Positions 46,406 to 56,444 of a stretch of 64,000 nt of DNA are shown in pieces. The position numbers and the translations under genes were made by a program. The first letter of the stretch is position 1. Each line of letters begins with the position of its first letter. The notes beneath the pieces are model-generated. The model made no database searches, was not told the DNA's origin, and saw only the letters and a list, made by a program, of their open reading frames with translations. The stretch comes from Lysobacter sp. cf310 (GTDB taxonomy: Bacteria > Pseudomonadota > Gammaproteobacteria > Xanthomonadales > Xanthomonadaceae): the NCBI RefSeq assembly GCF_900114355.1, contig NZ_FOSS01000002.1, positions 133,464-197,463 on the forward strand, written 5' to 3'.

Positions 46406-46520
46406 CTCCCTCTTTGAAATAGAGGGGTTGGGGGAGATTTGCTTTTGCTTTTAAGCGGACGCAGCCGATCGCCTTCGCGCAAATCCCCCCTAGCCCTCCT
46501 TTTCCAAAGGGGGAACTGAA
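46406..46520. repeat. Bipartite GGGAGATTTGC / GCAAATCCCCCC element, arms reversed
   Basis: The halves are in the opposite order from 17351-17480: CCCTCTTTGAAATAGAGGGG followed by GGGGGAGATTTGC comes first, then CGCAAATCCCCCC followed by CCTTTTCCAAAGGG. The arms thus face outward at the centre. It lies between the amidohydrolase and deaD and occupies most of the 304-base gap 46363-46666. Confidence 0.82.
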
Positions 46521-46666
46521 CGACGATTCAGCGCGCAGACCGCAGCCAGGCCCGGAAAACCACGCATTTCCAGGCGGTTTCCGCGCCGCTGAGCCGGTGC
46601 TCCACCCGTGTCCGGTACACTAGGCGGTCTTCCGACCGGCCTCCGCCGGCGCTGCCGAGCCGCCCC

Positions 46667-48748
<2,082 letters not shown>

Positions 48749-48873
48749 GGCGGCTGGCTCCTTTCTCGCGCTTGCGGCGGCCGAAGGGAGCACAAAGTCG
48801 AGAAGGTGCCTCCTGGGAGTGGCTCAGGACAGGCTGCGGCCGGATAAGAGCGTGCGAATCGAACTCGGCGATG

Positions 48874-49285
48874 CAAGCTTTAGGCTACGCGCGCCCTCAC
48901 CCCAACCCCTCTCCCGCTTGCGGGAGAGGGGCTAAAGCGAGCAGGCGAACTTGGCGTCCCTTCTCTCGCTTACCGGAGAGGGGCTAAAGCAACCAGACGA
49001 CCTTAGCTGTCCCTTCTCCCGCTTGCGGGAGAAGGTGCCCGGAGGGCGGATGAGGGCACGCGCACCCGAAGCGCCGGCGCAAGCTTGAGGCCACGCGCGC
49101 CCTCACCCCAACCCCTCTCCCGCTTGCGGGAGAGGGGCTAAAGCGAGCAGACGAGCTTGGCGTCCCTTCTCTCGCTTACCGGAGAGGGGCTAAAGCGAGC
49201 AGGCGTCCTTGCTGTCCCTTCTCCCGCTTGCGGGAGAAGGTGCCCGGAGGGCGGATGAGGGCGCGCGCACCCGAAGCGCCGGCGC
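48874..49285. repeat. Tandem repeat (206 bp period) of CCCTCTCCCGCTTGCGGGAGAGGG units
   Basis: Two copies, from about 48874 and 49080, start with CAAGCTT(T/G)AGGC(T/C)ACGCGCG and contain three hairpins each: CCCTCTCCCGCTTGCGGGAG AGGG, CCCTTCTCTCGCTTACCGGAG AGGG, and CCCTTCTCCCGCTTGCGGGAG AAGG. A third CAAGCTTGAGGC begins at about 49286 and stops. This is another intergenic palindrome family widespread in Xanthomonadaceae genomes. The 656-base gap 48749-49404 contains no supported gene. Confidence 0.88.
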
Positions 49286-49404
49286 AAGCTTGAGGCGTCC
49301 TCAGCCGCCCACCGCCTTCAGCGAACCAATCGTCATAAGCCAAGCCTCGCTACGCACGCCCCGGCTTTGGCATAGTCGTGAGGTAAGCCGCCGCCTCGTC
49401 CCCC

Positions 49405-50160
49405 ATGCCCCGCATCCTGGTTTTCCAACACGTCGCCGCCGAGCCGCTGGGCACGCTGGACCCGCTGATCCGTCGGCGCGGGCACCGCATCCGCTTCACC
49501 AACTTCGACCGCGATCCCGACGCCCAGCCCAATGTCGACCGCTACCGCGGCCTGATCGTGCTCGGCGGTCCGATGAACGTCGAAGACCAGGCCCAGCGCC
49601 CGCATCTGCGCACCGAGCTGCTGGCGATCGAGCGTATGCTGGAACAGGGCAAACCCATCCTCGGCATCTGCCTGGGCGCGCAGCTGCTCGCGCACGTGCT
49701 GGGCGCGCCGGTGCGGCGCCACCACCAGCCCGAGATCGGCTGGTATCCGCTGCACGCGACCGAACCGGGCCGCGACGACGCGGTGCTGGCGCCGCTGGCC
49801 GAGAGCGCGCCGGTGTTCCAGTGGCATCGCTACAGCTTCGAGGTGCCGCAAGGCGCCACCCATCTCGCGCGCACCGACAGCTGCGAGCAGCAGGCCTTCC
49901 GCTGGGGCGACAACGCCTACGGCTTCCAGTTTCATCTGGAAATGGACGTGCCGCTGATCGAGCGCTGGCTGGCCAATCCGGTCTATCGGCAGGAACTGGA
50001 AGAGCTGGGCCACGGCACCAGCGAGGCCGCGATCCGCGCCCATACCGCCGCCCACATCGCCGGCATGCAACTGCGCGCCGACGCGGTGTTCAACAACTTT
50101 CTGGACCTGGTCGGCCGCCCTCAGCGCCGCTACACCCTGCCCTCGCGCGAATGGCTGTGA
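49405..50160 (+). CDS. Class I glutamine amidotransferase-like protein
   Basis: A 251-residue protein with a GATase1 domain related to GMP synthase N-termini. The nucleophile elbow is C89 in GICLGAQLLAHVLG, and the triad is completed by H177 and E179 in FQFHLEMD. The oxyanion region LGGPMNVED precedes it. Stand-alone GATase1 proteins of this type hydrolyse glutamine-like or gamma-glutamyl bonds; the partner synthetase or substrate is unknown, and none is encoded next door. It is convergent with the pseudouridine synthase gene. Confidence 0.92.
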   Translation: MPRILVFQHVAAEPLGTLDPLIRRRGHRIRFTNFDRDPDAQPNVDRYRGLIVLGGPMNVEDQAQRPHLRTELLAIERMLEQGKPILGICLGAQLLAHVLGAPVRRHHQPEIGWYPLHATEPGRDDAVLAPLAESAPVFQWHRYSFEVPQGATHLARTDSCEQQAFRWGDNAYGFQFHLEMDVPLIERWLANPVYRQELEELGHGTSEAAIRAHTAAHIAGMQLRADAVFNNFLDLVGRPQRRYTLPSREWL

Positions 50161-50181
50161 ACCTGCCTGCCAATCGCAGCG

Positions 50182-51069
50182 CTAGAGCGACAGGCGGCTT
50201 TCGTAGCGCCGCTGGCTGCCATCCACGGGATCGACGAACGCCAGCGACCGCGCCAGCAGCTTCAAGGGCTGCGCGTAGTCGTCGGCCACGCGCTCGGCCG
50301 GCAAAGGATAGAACGGGTCGTTGAGTATGGGCGCTCCCAGCGCGGCCATGTGCACGCGCAACTGGTGCTTGCGGCCGCTCACCGGCTCCAAGCCGTAACG
50401 CCAACAGGCATCCCCGCGCTCCAGCACCTCGATCCGGGTCAGGCTGTTGGGCGCGCCTTCGGCTTCGCGCATCAGGAAGAACGGCTCGCCCGCCTCCAGG
50501 CGGCTGGCGCGCTCCAACGGAAACGTCGCTAGCGGCAAGGGCGCGGCCAAGGCCTCGTAGCGCTTGACGATGCGGCGCTCGCGAAACAGCGCCTGATAGG
50601 CCGAGCGCGTGCGCGCATCGAGCGAGAACAGCACCAGCCCGGCGGTGGCGCGATCCAGCCGATGCAAGGGCGTCAGTTCGGCGTTGCCGTAGCGGCGCAG
50701 CAAGCGCGCCAACAAGGTCTGGCTGACGTAGCCGCCGGAAGGCACCACCGGCAGGAAGTGCGGCTTGTCGACCACCAGCAGATGGGCGTCGGCGTAGAGC
50801 ACCCGCTCTTGGAACGGAATCTCGACCTCGGCGGCGACCTCGCGGAAGTAGCGGATCTCGGCGCCGACCCGGTACGGGGCATCCTCCGCCAGCGGCCGGC
50901 CCTGCGCGTCCAGCACGCGCCCGCGCGCGAAACGCTCGCGCCATTGCGCGCGGTCGATCGCCGGGAAGCGCGCGCACAGGCCGTCCAGCACGGTCGCCCA
51001 GGGGCCCGGTGGCAGTTGCAGGCGACTGGCGACGACGCCGTCGACGGGCTCGAAAGGGGATGCCGGCAT
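50182..51069 (-). CDS. RluA-family pseudouridine synthase
   Basis: A 295-residue pseudouridine synthase of the RluA family with the catalytic D139 in PLHRLDRATAGLVLFS. An N-terminal S4-like segment is reduced; the body contains the strand LLVVDKPHFLPVVPSGGY and RRIVKRYEALA, with the C-terminal SGRKHQLRVHMAALGAPILNDPFYP. It acts on rRNA or tRNA; the closest comparison is the tRNA/23S rRNA RluA-like branch, but the exact site cannot be read from sequence. It is divergent from yaeQ. Confidence 0.9.
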   Translation of the reverse strand: MPASPFEPVDGVVASRLQLPPGPWATVLDGLCARFPAIDRAQWRERFARGRVLDAQGRPLAEDAPYRVGAEIRYFREVAAEVEIPFQERVLYADAHLLVVDKPHFLPVVPSGGYVSQTLLARLLRRYGNAELTPLHRLDRATAGLVLFSLDARTRSAYQALFRERRIVKRYEALAAPLPLATFPLERASRLEAGEPFFLMREAEGAPNSLTRIEVLERGDACWRYGLEPVSGRKHQLRVHMAALGAPILNDPFYPLPAERVADDYAQPLKLLARSLAFVDPVDGSQRRYESRLSL

Positions 51070-51160
51070 GCGCGCATTCTCGCCCAGCGGGCCCCCGCTC
51101 AGGCGGCGCTGGCGCGCAGGGCCTAGAATGCGCGCTGTTTTTCACTCCGCAGGTCCGTCC

Positions 51161-51718
51161 ATGGCGCCCAACGCCACCATCGTCAAGATCGAACTGCAAA
51201 TCAGCGACATGGACCGGCACTACTACGCCGCCCACGCCCTGACCCTGGCCCAGCACCCCTCGGAAACCCAGCAGCGGCTGATGGTGCGCATGCTCGCCTT
51301 CGCCCTGAACGCGCACGAGCGGCTGGAATTCGGCCCAGGCCTGAGCAGCGAGGACGAGCCCGACCTCGCCCTGCGCGACTACACCGGCGACATCGAGCTG
51401 TGGATCGACGTCGGCCAGCCCGACGAGTCGCGCATCCGCAAGGCCTGCGGGCGCGCGCGCCAGGTCGTGGTGGTCAACTACGGCGGGCGCGCGGCCGATA
51501 TCTGGTGGGACAAGAACGTCGCCATCCTGCGCCGCCTGAAGAACCTCACCGTGCTCGACATCGACAGCGACTCGGTCGAGGCGATGGCGGCGATGGTCGA
51601 ACGCAGCTTCCGCCTCGACTGCCAGATCCAGGACGGCGAAGTCGCGCTCAGCAACGATCGCGTGGCGCTCACGCTGACGCCGTCGGTGCGCCAGGGCGTG
51701 GGCACGCAGGCCGCCTGA
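51161..51718 (+). CDS. yaeQ: YaeQ family protein
   Basis: A 185-residue YaeQ homologue. The family has a PD-(D/E)xK-like fold but its function is unknown; E. coli YaeQ was once described as an RfaH suppressor, later doubted. The conserved start KIELQISDMDRHYYAAHALTLAQHPSETQQRLMVRMLAFAL and the motif DIELWIDVGQPDESRIRKACGRA are clear, as is VVVNYGGRAADIWWDKN. The stop is four bases before the HI0933-type flavoprotein, which suggests cotranscription. Confidence 0.94.
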   Translation: MAPNATIVKIELQISDMDRHYYAAHALTLAQHPSETQQRLMVRMLAFALNAHERLEFGPGLSSEDEPDLALRDYTGDIELWIDVGQPDESRIRKACGRARQVVVVNYGGRAADIWWDKNVAILRRLKNLTVLDIDSDSVEAMAAMVERSFRLDCQIQDGEVALSNDRVALTLTPSVRQGVGTQAA

Positions 51719-51722
51719 ACGC

Positions 51723-52910
51723 ATGGCGGAGCTTTACGACGTCCTGATCCTAGGCGGCGGCGCGGCCGGGCTGATGTGCGCGCTGACCGCCGGCCAGCGC
51801 GGCAAACGCGTGCTGGTGATCGAGCACGCCAATCGGGTCGGCAAGAAGATCCTGATGTCGGGCGGCGGGCGCTGCAACTTCACCAACACCGGCACCGGCC
51901 CGGCCAACTTCATCTCGGCCAATCCGCATTACTGCAAGTCGGCACTGGCGCGCTACACGCCGGCCGATTTCGTGGATATGGTCGAACGCCACGGCATCGC
52001 CTACCACGAGAAGGAACTCGGCCAACTGTTCTGCGACGTGTCGTCCAAGCTGATCGTCAAGATGCTGCTGGACGAATGCGCGGACGCGGGCGTGCGCATC
52101 GAGACCTCGTGCAGCGTCGAACGCGTGCTGCACGCCGACGGCGAGGCGCCGTTCCGCCTGCACACCACGCGCGGCGCTTTCGCGGCAAAGCGGCTGGTGG
52201 TCGCCACCGGCGCGCTGTCGATCCCGAGCATGGGCGCGACCGGTTTCGGCTACGAACTCGCCCGCCAGTTCGGCCATAACGTGCTGCCCACGCGCGCGGG
52301 CCTGGTGCCGTTGACCCTCAGCGGCAAGCATCAGGAACGCCTGGCCGACCTCAGCGGCGTCGCCCTGCCGGTGACCGCGCGCTGCAACGGCCGCAGCTTC
52401 AGCAATCAGATGCTGATCACCCACCGCGGCGTCAGCGGTCCGGCGATCCTGCAGATCTCGTCCTACTGGCAGCCCGGCGACGAACTGCGCCTGGACCTGC
52501 TGCCCGGCCAGGACGCCGCGGCCTGGCTGCGCGCGCAGCAACTCGAACGCCCGGCCGCCGAACTCAAGACGGTGCTGTCGGATGCGATGCCGCGACGCTT
52601 CGCCCAGCGCCTGTGCGAGCTGTGGCTGAGCAACAAGCCGATGAAGCAGTACACGCCGCCGGAGTTGAAGCAGCTGGCGGCGACGCTGCAGGACTGGGCC
52701 CTGGTCGCCAGCGGCACCGAGGGTTACCGCACCGCCGAGGTCACCCTGGGCGGCGTCGACACCGACGAGCTGTCTTCCAGCACCATGGAGTCGCGGCGCG
52801 TGCCGGGCCTGCATTTCGTCGGCGAAGTGGTCGACGTGACCGGCTGGCTGGGTGGCTACAACTTCCAGTGGGCCTGGGCCTCGGGGCACGCGGCCGGCAT
52901 CGCGGTCTGA
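51723..52910 (+). CDS. HI0933/YhiN-type FAD-dependent oxidoreductase
   Basis: A 395-residue flavoprotein with the N-terminal dinucleotide-binding motif ILGGGAAGLMCA and the family marker GKKILMSGGGRCNFTNTG. The C-terminal VDVTGWLGGYNFQWAWASGHAAG closes the FAD domain. These proteins, named after Haemophilus HI0933, bind FAD but have no established substrate. It follows yaeQ by four bases. A second, diverged member starts at 63791, so the genome has at least two. REP repeats follow the stop codon. Confidence 0.93.
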   Translation: MAELYDVLILGGGAAGLMCALTAGQRGKRVLVIEHANRVGKKILMSGGGRCNFTNTGTGPANFISANPHYCKSALARYTPADFVDMVERHGIAYHEKELGQLFCDVSSKLIVKMLLDECADAGVRIETSCSVERVLHADGEAPFRLHTTRGAFAAKRLVVATGALSIPSMGATGFGYELARQFGHNVLPTRAGLVPLTLSGKHQERLADLSGVALPVTARCNGRSFSNQMLITHRGVSGPAILQISSYWQPGDELRLDLLPGQDAAAWLRAQQLERPAAELKTVLSDAMPRRFAQRLCELWLSNKPMKQYTPPELKQLAATLQDWALVASGTEGYRTAEVTLGGVDTDELSSSTMESRRVPGLHFVGEVVDVTGWLGGYNFQWAWASGHAAGIAV

Positions 52911-52962
52911 GCCGAAGGCCGCTACCGGCTCCGCGCTTGCTGTGGGAGCAGAGCTCCGCCTT

Positions 52963-53174
52963 CTGTGGGAGCGGCGTGAGCCGCGATCGAAGCACCAAGA
53001 GGCCGAATCTCGCCTCGATCTGACACATCCTTCGCCGCTCACGCCGCTCCCACAGCAAGCAAGGGGCGCTGCGCTTTGGGGTGGGAGCCGCGCGAGCCGC
53101 GACCGTCATCCATCCCTTCGACCGCGCCATCGCCGCAGCGAAGTGACGCGGTCGCGGCTTGCGCCGCTCCTACA
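52963..53174. repeat. Two inverted REP pairs
   Basis: Plus copies at 52963-52991 (TGTGGGAGCGGCGTGAGCCG) and 53078-53104 (degenerate GTGGGAGCCGCGCGAGCC) face inverted copies at about 53033-53055 and 53145-53174. They lie in the 292-base gap between the flavoprotein and the membrane-protein gene; no gene is supported there. Confidence 0.85.
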
Positions 53175-53202
53175 TGAAGGCAGAGGGAGATCCGGGCCCC
53201 GC

Positions 53203-53607
53203 TCAGCCGCGCTGCTGCTTGCGCAGGCCGAAGTACTGCAGCTCGGCGAACACCACCACCGCCAGCGCCTGCGCGATCACGAAGGCCAGGCCCGATGCGT
53301 TCGGCGAAACCCAGCCGCTGAGCAGCAGGATCGCGCTGTCGATGGCCCAGCAGGCGTTGATCGCGATCACCGACCAGGCCTGCGGCGCGGAGATCCGCTC
53401 GCGCGTCAACAGCCAGCCCAGATAGGCGACGTAGGGCAGCATCAGCAGGCCGGCGCCCAACAGCAGACCCTGCGGCAGATGCAGCCACTGCGACATCGGT
53501 GCGGAGGCGGCGATCAACAGCGCGGCCAGGGCCGAACTGCCGATGGCGTCGAGCCGTATCGCACGACGCAACAGATGGGAGGAAGGGGCGTGGGCGACGG
53601 CATTCAT
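53203..53607 (-). CDS. Small four-helix membrane protein
   Basis: A 134-residue protein with four predicted transmembrane segments (for example SALAALLIAASAPMSQWL, LLLGAGLLMLPYVAYLGWLL, SVIAINACWAIDSAILLLSG and LAFVIAQALAVVVFAELQYF). It is unrecognised. It resembles small SPW/COG-type membrane proteins that sit next to XRE/TetR regulators. The gene is divergent from the XRE/MmyB regulator at 53725, and the 117-base gap between them probably holds a shared promoter region, so control by that regulator is likely. Confidence 0.8.
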   Translation of the reverse strand: MNAVAHAPSSHLLRRAIRLDAIGSSALAALLIAASAPMSQWLHLPQGLLLGAGLLMLPYVAYLGWLLTRERISAPQAWSVIAINACWAIDSAILLLSGWVSPNASGLAFVIAQALAVVVFAELQYFGLRKQQRG

Positions 53608-53724
53608 GGCGTGCTCCTGTCTTGGGTCGGTTTGGGTTCGCCGCTATCTCAGCGCAGGACCCGCCGCCGGTCGATTACCTGCGAGGTCATGTCCGAACCC
53701 GTCGCCCTGGGCTATCGTTCGGCC

Positions 53725-54534
53725 ATGAACGCGACCCGACCCGTAGGCGAACAATTGCGCGACTGGCGCCAGCGCCGCCGCCTGACCCAATTGGATCTGG
53801 CCGGCATGGCCGACATCTCCACCCGCCACGTCAGCTTCATCGAAACCGGACGCTCGCTGCCGAGCCGGGCGATGTTGCTGCGCCTGGCCGACCGCCTCGA
53901 CGTGCCCTTGCGCGAGCGCAACCAGCTGATGACCGCGGCCGGGCTGGCGCCGATGTACGCGCAGCGCTCGCTGGACGATCCCGCGCTGCACGAAGCGCAC
54001 GCGGCGATCCAATTGGTGCTGCACGGGCACGAGCCCTACCCCGCGCTGGCCATCGACCGCCACTGGAACCTGCTGGCGGCCAACCGCGCCATCGAACGCA
54101 TGCTGGTGGGCATACCCGCCGACCTGCTGCAGCCGCCGATCAATGTGCTGCGCCTGAGCCTGCACCCGCAGGGCCTGGCGCCCTTGATCGTGAATCAGGC
54201 GCAGTGGCGCGCGCACCTGTTGCACCGCCTGCGCCATCAGGCCGACGCCACCGGCGATCCGGTGCTGAGCGAGCTGCACGACGAACTCGCCGCCTACCCC
54301 TGCGCGGATGCCGACGAGGTCGAACCGCCCACCACGCTCAGCGTCGCGGTGCCGCTGCGCTTGCGCAGCGCCGACGGCGGCGAGCACGCCTACATCAGCA
54401 CCACCACCGTGTTCGGCACGCCGTTGGACGTGACCCTGGCCGAGCTCGCCATCGAAGCTTTCTTCCCCGCCGATGCCGCCACCGCGCAGGCGCTGCGCGC
54501 GCTGCAAGCCGCCGAAGCCGAGGCGGCGAACTAG
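53725..54534 (+). CDS. XRE-type regulator with MmyB-like ligand-binding domain
   Basis: A 269-residue transcription factor. An N-terminal XRE helix-turn-helix (LRDWRQRRRLTQLDLAGMADISTRHVSFIETGRSLPS) is followed by a MmyB-like domain (YPALAIDRHWNLLAANRAIERML and later VFGTPLDVTLAELAIEAFFPAD). Such regulators bind a small, probably hydrophobic ligand in the C-terminal PAS-like domain and control a neighbouring gene, often divergent. Here that is the membrane protein at 53203-53607. A -10-like TATCGT sits seven bases before the ATG, which may make the message leaderless; an ATG at 53689 is an alternative start. Confidence 0.9.
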   Translation: MNATRPVGEQLRDWRQRRRLTQLDLAGMADISTRHVSFIETGRSLPSRAMLLRLADRLDVPLRERNQLMTAAGLAPMYAQRSLDDPALHEAHAAIQLVLHGHEPYPALAIDRHWNLLAANRAIERMLVGIPADLLQPPINVLRLSLHPQGLAPLIVNQAQWRAHLLHRLRHQADATGDPVLSELHDELAAYPCADADEVEPPTTLSVAVPLRLRSADGGEHAYISTTTVFGTPLDVTLAELAIEAFFPADAATAQALRALQAAEAEAAN

Positions 54535-54547
54535 ACGCGCGCGGCGA

Positions 54548-54868
54548 CTAGATCGCGCTCACCCGGGTCTGGCAATCCAGCACCACCATCGGCGCGCCGT
54601 TGGGCACGCATAGCGAGGGGCTGCTGTCCAAGGCCAGCGCGCGTCCGCCGGCGAGCACGCGCGTGCTGCCCGTCAGCCATTGCCCGGCCACGCAGCGCAA
54701 CGCGGCGGCGGCGCTGGGCAGGTTGCAGTAGGCGATGCTGTAGGACCCGGCGACCGTGATCACCGCGCGCCCGCTCAAGGTCACGCGGGTGTAGGGCGCG
54801 GTCGGCGTGGCCGGCCCGCCGTGCGCGCAGGTGACGGCCGCGCCCACGTGCATCAACGCGCCGGGCAT
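54548..54868 (-). CDS. PAAR-like (DUF4280-type) spike-tip protein
   Basis: A 106-residue protein beginning MPGALMHVGAAVTCAHGGPA, with the layout of PAAR-like proteins that cap the spike of contractile injection systems. Two short cysteine-containing motifs (CAHGG, YCNLP and RCVAGQWLTGSTRVLAGG) suggest metal-stabilised beta-helical folding. In contractile systems this tip pierces the target membrane and carries effectors. It is encoded 43 bases downstream of the gpV-like spike gene on the same strand, but no sheath, tube or baseplate genes are present. It may be a remnant or serve a system elsewhere. Confidence 0.78.
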   Translation of the reverse strand: MPGALMHVGAAVTCAHGGPATPTAPYTRVTLSGRAVITVAGSYSIAYCNLPSAAAALRCVAGQWLTGSTRVLAGGRALALDSSPSLCVPNGAPMVVLDCQTRVSAI

Positions 54869-54911
54869 GCGCGCGGCCTCGCGTCAGCGCTGTCGATGGC
54901 CGTGCGCAGGC

Positions 54912-55466
54912 TCATACCACCGTCAACGCACCTTCGTTCACCGACACCATCGGCCCGGCCAGCACGATGCTGGCGCCGCGGCCGTTGCTGATGGTGATGC
55001 CGGCTTCGTTGATCGCGATCATCGCCCCGCTCTGGGTGCGCAGCAGGATGCCGCCGTCGGGCCCGGGCAGGTCGGAGATCGCGATCGCGTTCTGCCCAGA
55101 CGTCTGCAACACCAGGCTGGGCGCGATCGCCAGGCCCGCGTGCGCGAGCGGCGGCAGTTCGGCCGCATCGACCCAGTAGCCGCCCACCCAGATCGGCAGC
55201 TCGGCGTCGCCCTGCTCGAACTCCACCCAGACCGGCGCGCCGACCTGCGGCAGCAGGAACACGCCGCTCTGATGGCCGGCCACGGGCACGCAAGGCATCG
55301 CCCAGCGGCCGTTGCCCGCGCCGAACACGTCGGGCACCTGCACCTGGACCCGTCCCAGGCGCAGCGGGTCGACGTTGTCGAGCACGACCGCGCGGAACTT
55401 GCCGTAATGGCGCGGCTGCGCGGCGATGCCGGGATGGGATTTCTCCAGCCGTGTCTGAGGCGGCAT
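54912..55466 (-). CDS. Phage-baseplate V / VgrG-like spike protein
   Basis: A 184-residue protein resembling gpV (baseplate assembly protein V) of phage tails and of extracellular contractile injection systems. An OB-fold N-terminal half includes KFRAVVLDNVDPLRLGRVQVQVPDVFG, PVAGHQSGVFLLPQVGAPVWVEFEQGD and LPIWVGGYW; the C-terminal half is a short beta-helix (ISDLPGPDGGILLRTQSGAMIAINEAG). The protein forms the trimeric central spike. It has a PAAR-like partner downstream but no other injection-system genes within the window, so it is an orphan pair or the edge of a lost cluster. Confidence 0.82.
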   Translation of the reverse strand: MPPQTRLEKSHPGIAAQPRHYGKFRAVVLDNVDPLRLGRVQVQVPDVFGAGNGRWAMPCVPVAGHQSGVFLLPQVGAPVWVEFEQGDAELPIWVGGYWVDAAELPPLAHAGLAIAPSLVLQTSGQNAIAISDLPGPDGGILLRTQSGAMIAINEAGITISNGRGASIVLAGPMVSVNEGALTVV

Positions 55467-55551
55467 GCGGACGTTCCCGTAGCGGTTCCCCCCGTCCCAT
55501 GCCTAGCAACGTGGGCGCGCGCAATTAGGGGCCATCGGCGCGCCAGCGCGG

Positions 55552-55585
55552 CCCGGATCATATTTTACCGAATGGTTGACAATTG
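55552..55585 (+). repeat. Upstream duplicate of the arsR start region
   Basis: The sequence CGGATCATATT-N7-ATGGTTGACAAT occurs here and again from 55595, where the ATG is the start of the ArsR-family gene. The upstream copy retains the ATG GTT GAC AAT codons but leads to no open frame. The duplication also supplies the TTGACA -35 of the promoter. Confidence 0.8.
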
Positions 55586-55619
55586 CGTCCGCGCGGATCA
55601 TATTCAACTCTATGGTTGA
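55576..55619 (+). promoter_or_regulatory. Leaderless promoter and candidate ArsR operator
   Basis: TTGACA (55576-55581) is followed after 17 bases by CATATT (55599-55604), four of six to the -10 consensus. Transcription would begin near 55611-55612, the ATG itself, so the mRNA would be leaderless. A TCAAC-N6-GTTGA dyad (55604-55619) spans the start codon and is a plausible self-repression operator. The upstream copy of the region contains a weaker ACC-N4-GGT dyad. Confidence 0.65.
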
Positions 55620-55980
55620 CAATACCCACGAACGCCTGGACGCCGTGTTTCACGCCCTCGCCGACCCGACCCGGCGCGCGATGCTGCGCAGCCTGTCGCG
55701 CCAGGACTGCAGCGTCGGCGAGCTCGCCGCGCCGTTCGAGATGTCGTTGGCCGCGGCCTCCAAGCACATCAAGGTGCTCGAGCGCGCCGGCCTGGTCCAG
55801 CGCGAGGTCCAGGGCCGCACCCACCTCTGCCGCCTCGACGCGCGCCCCATGCACGGCGGCATGGAGTGGATGCGCCACTACGAGCGGTTCTGGAACGAAC
55901 GCCTCGACGCCCTCGACGCCCTGCTGCAGGCCGAGGATCGCGCCCTCGCCGCCGCGCGCAAACCCAGGAGCAAACGATGA
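55612..55980 (+). CDS. ArsR-family transcriptional regulator
   Basis: A 122-residue winged helix-turn-helix repressor: VFHALADPTRRAMLRSLSRQDCSVGELAAPFEMSLAAASKHIKVLERAGLVQREVQGR is the DNA-binding unit. It belongs to the ArsR subgroup commonly found next to SRPBCC/AHSA1 genes; the metal-binding ELCVCDL motif of ArsR/SmtB is absent. The promoter region and its own start are duplicated upstream. Its stop overlaps the next gene by ATGA. It probably regulates the SRPBCC-SDR operon that follows. Confidence 0.93.
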   Translation: MVDNTHERLDAVFHALADPTRRAMLRSLSRQDCSVGELAAPFEMSLAAASKHIKVLERAGLVQREVQGRTHLCRLDARPMHGGMEWMRHYERFWNERLDALDALLQAEDRALAAARKPRSKR

Positions 55981-56423
55981 GCCCGACCTCCCCCATCGTC
56001 GTGCGCGTCGCGCGCCGCTTCGAGGCCTCGCCCGAACGCGTGTTCGACGCCTGGCTGGATCCGCGCATGGCCGCGCGCTTCCTCTACGCCACCGCGAACG
56101 GACGCATGCAGCGGGTCGAGATCGACGCGCGCGTCGGCGGCGGCTACGTCATCGTCGAAACCCGCGAGGACGGCGATGCCGCGCACTACGGCCGCTATCT
56201 CGAGATCGATCGTCCGCGCCGCCTGGTGTTCACCCTGGCCCTGGATCCGGCCGGAGACGGCGACCGCATCACCGTCGAGATCGCGCCCATCGGCAGCGGC
56301 TGCGAACTCCGCCTCACCCACGAAATGGCGGCCGAATACGCGCCGTACGCGCAGCGCACCGAAGCGGGCTGGCAGCACATCCTCGCCTCGCTGGCCGAGC
56401 AGCTGTCGCACGCCCCCCACTGA
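55977..56423 (+). CDS. SRPBCC (AHSA1-type) domain protein 1
   Basis: A 148-residue START-like protein in the AHSA1 branch: VRVARRFEASPERVFDAWLDPRMAARFLY is the first helix and strand, followed by RVEIDARVGGGYVIVETREDG, GRYLEIDRPRRLVFTLALDP and a C-terminal helix (TEAGWQHILASLAEQL). Its ligand is unknown. The start overlaps the ArsR stop codon. It is the first of three related, but clearly different, SRPBCC proteins in the operon. Confidence 0.92.
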   Translation: MSPTSPIVVRVARRFEASPERVFDAWLDPRMAARFLYATANGRMQRVEIDARVGGGYVIVETREDGDAAHYGRYLEIDRPRRLVFTLALDPAGDGDRITVEIAPIGSGCELRLTHEMAAEYAPYAQRTEAGWQHILASLAEQLSHAPH

Positions 56424-56444
56424 GCATTCCCCAGGAGCCCCACC

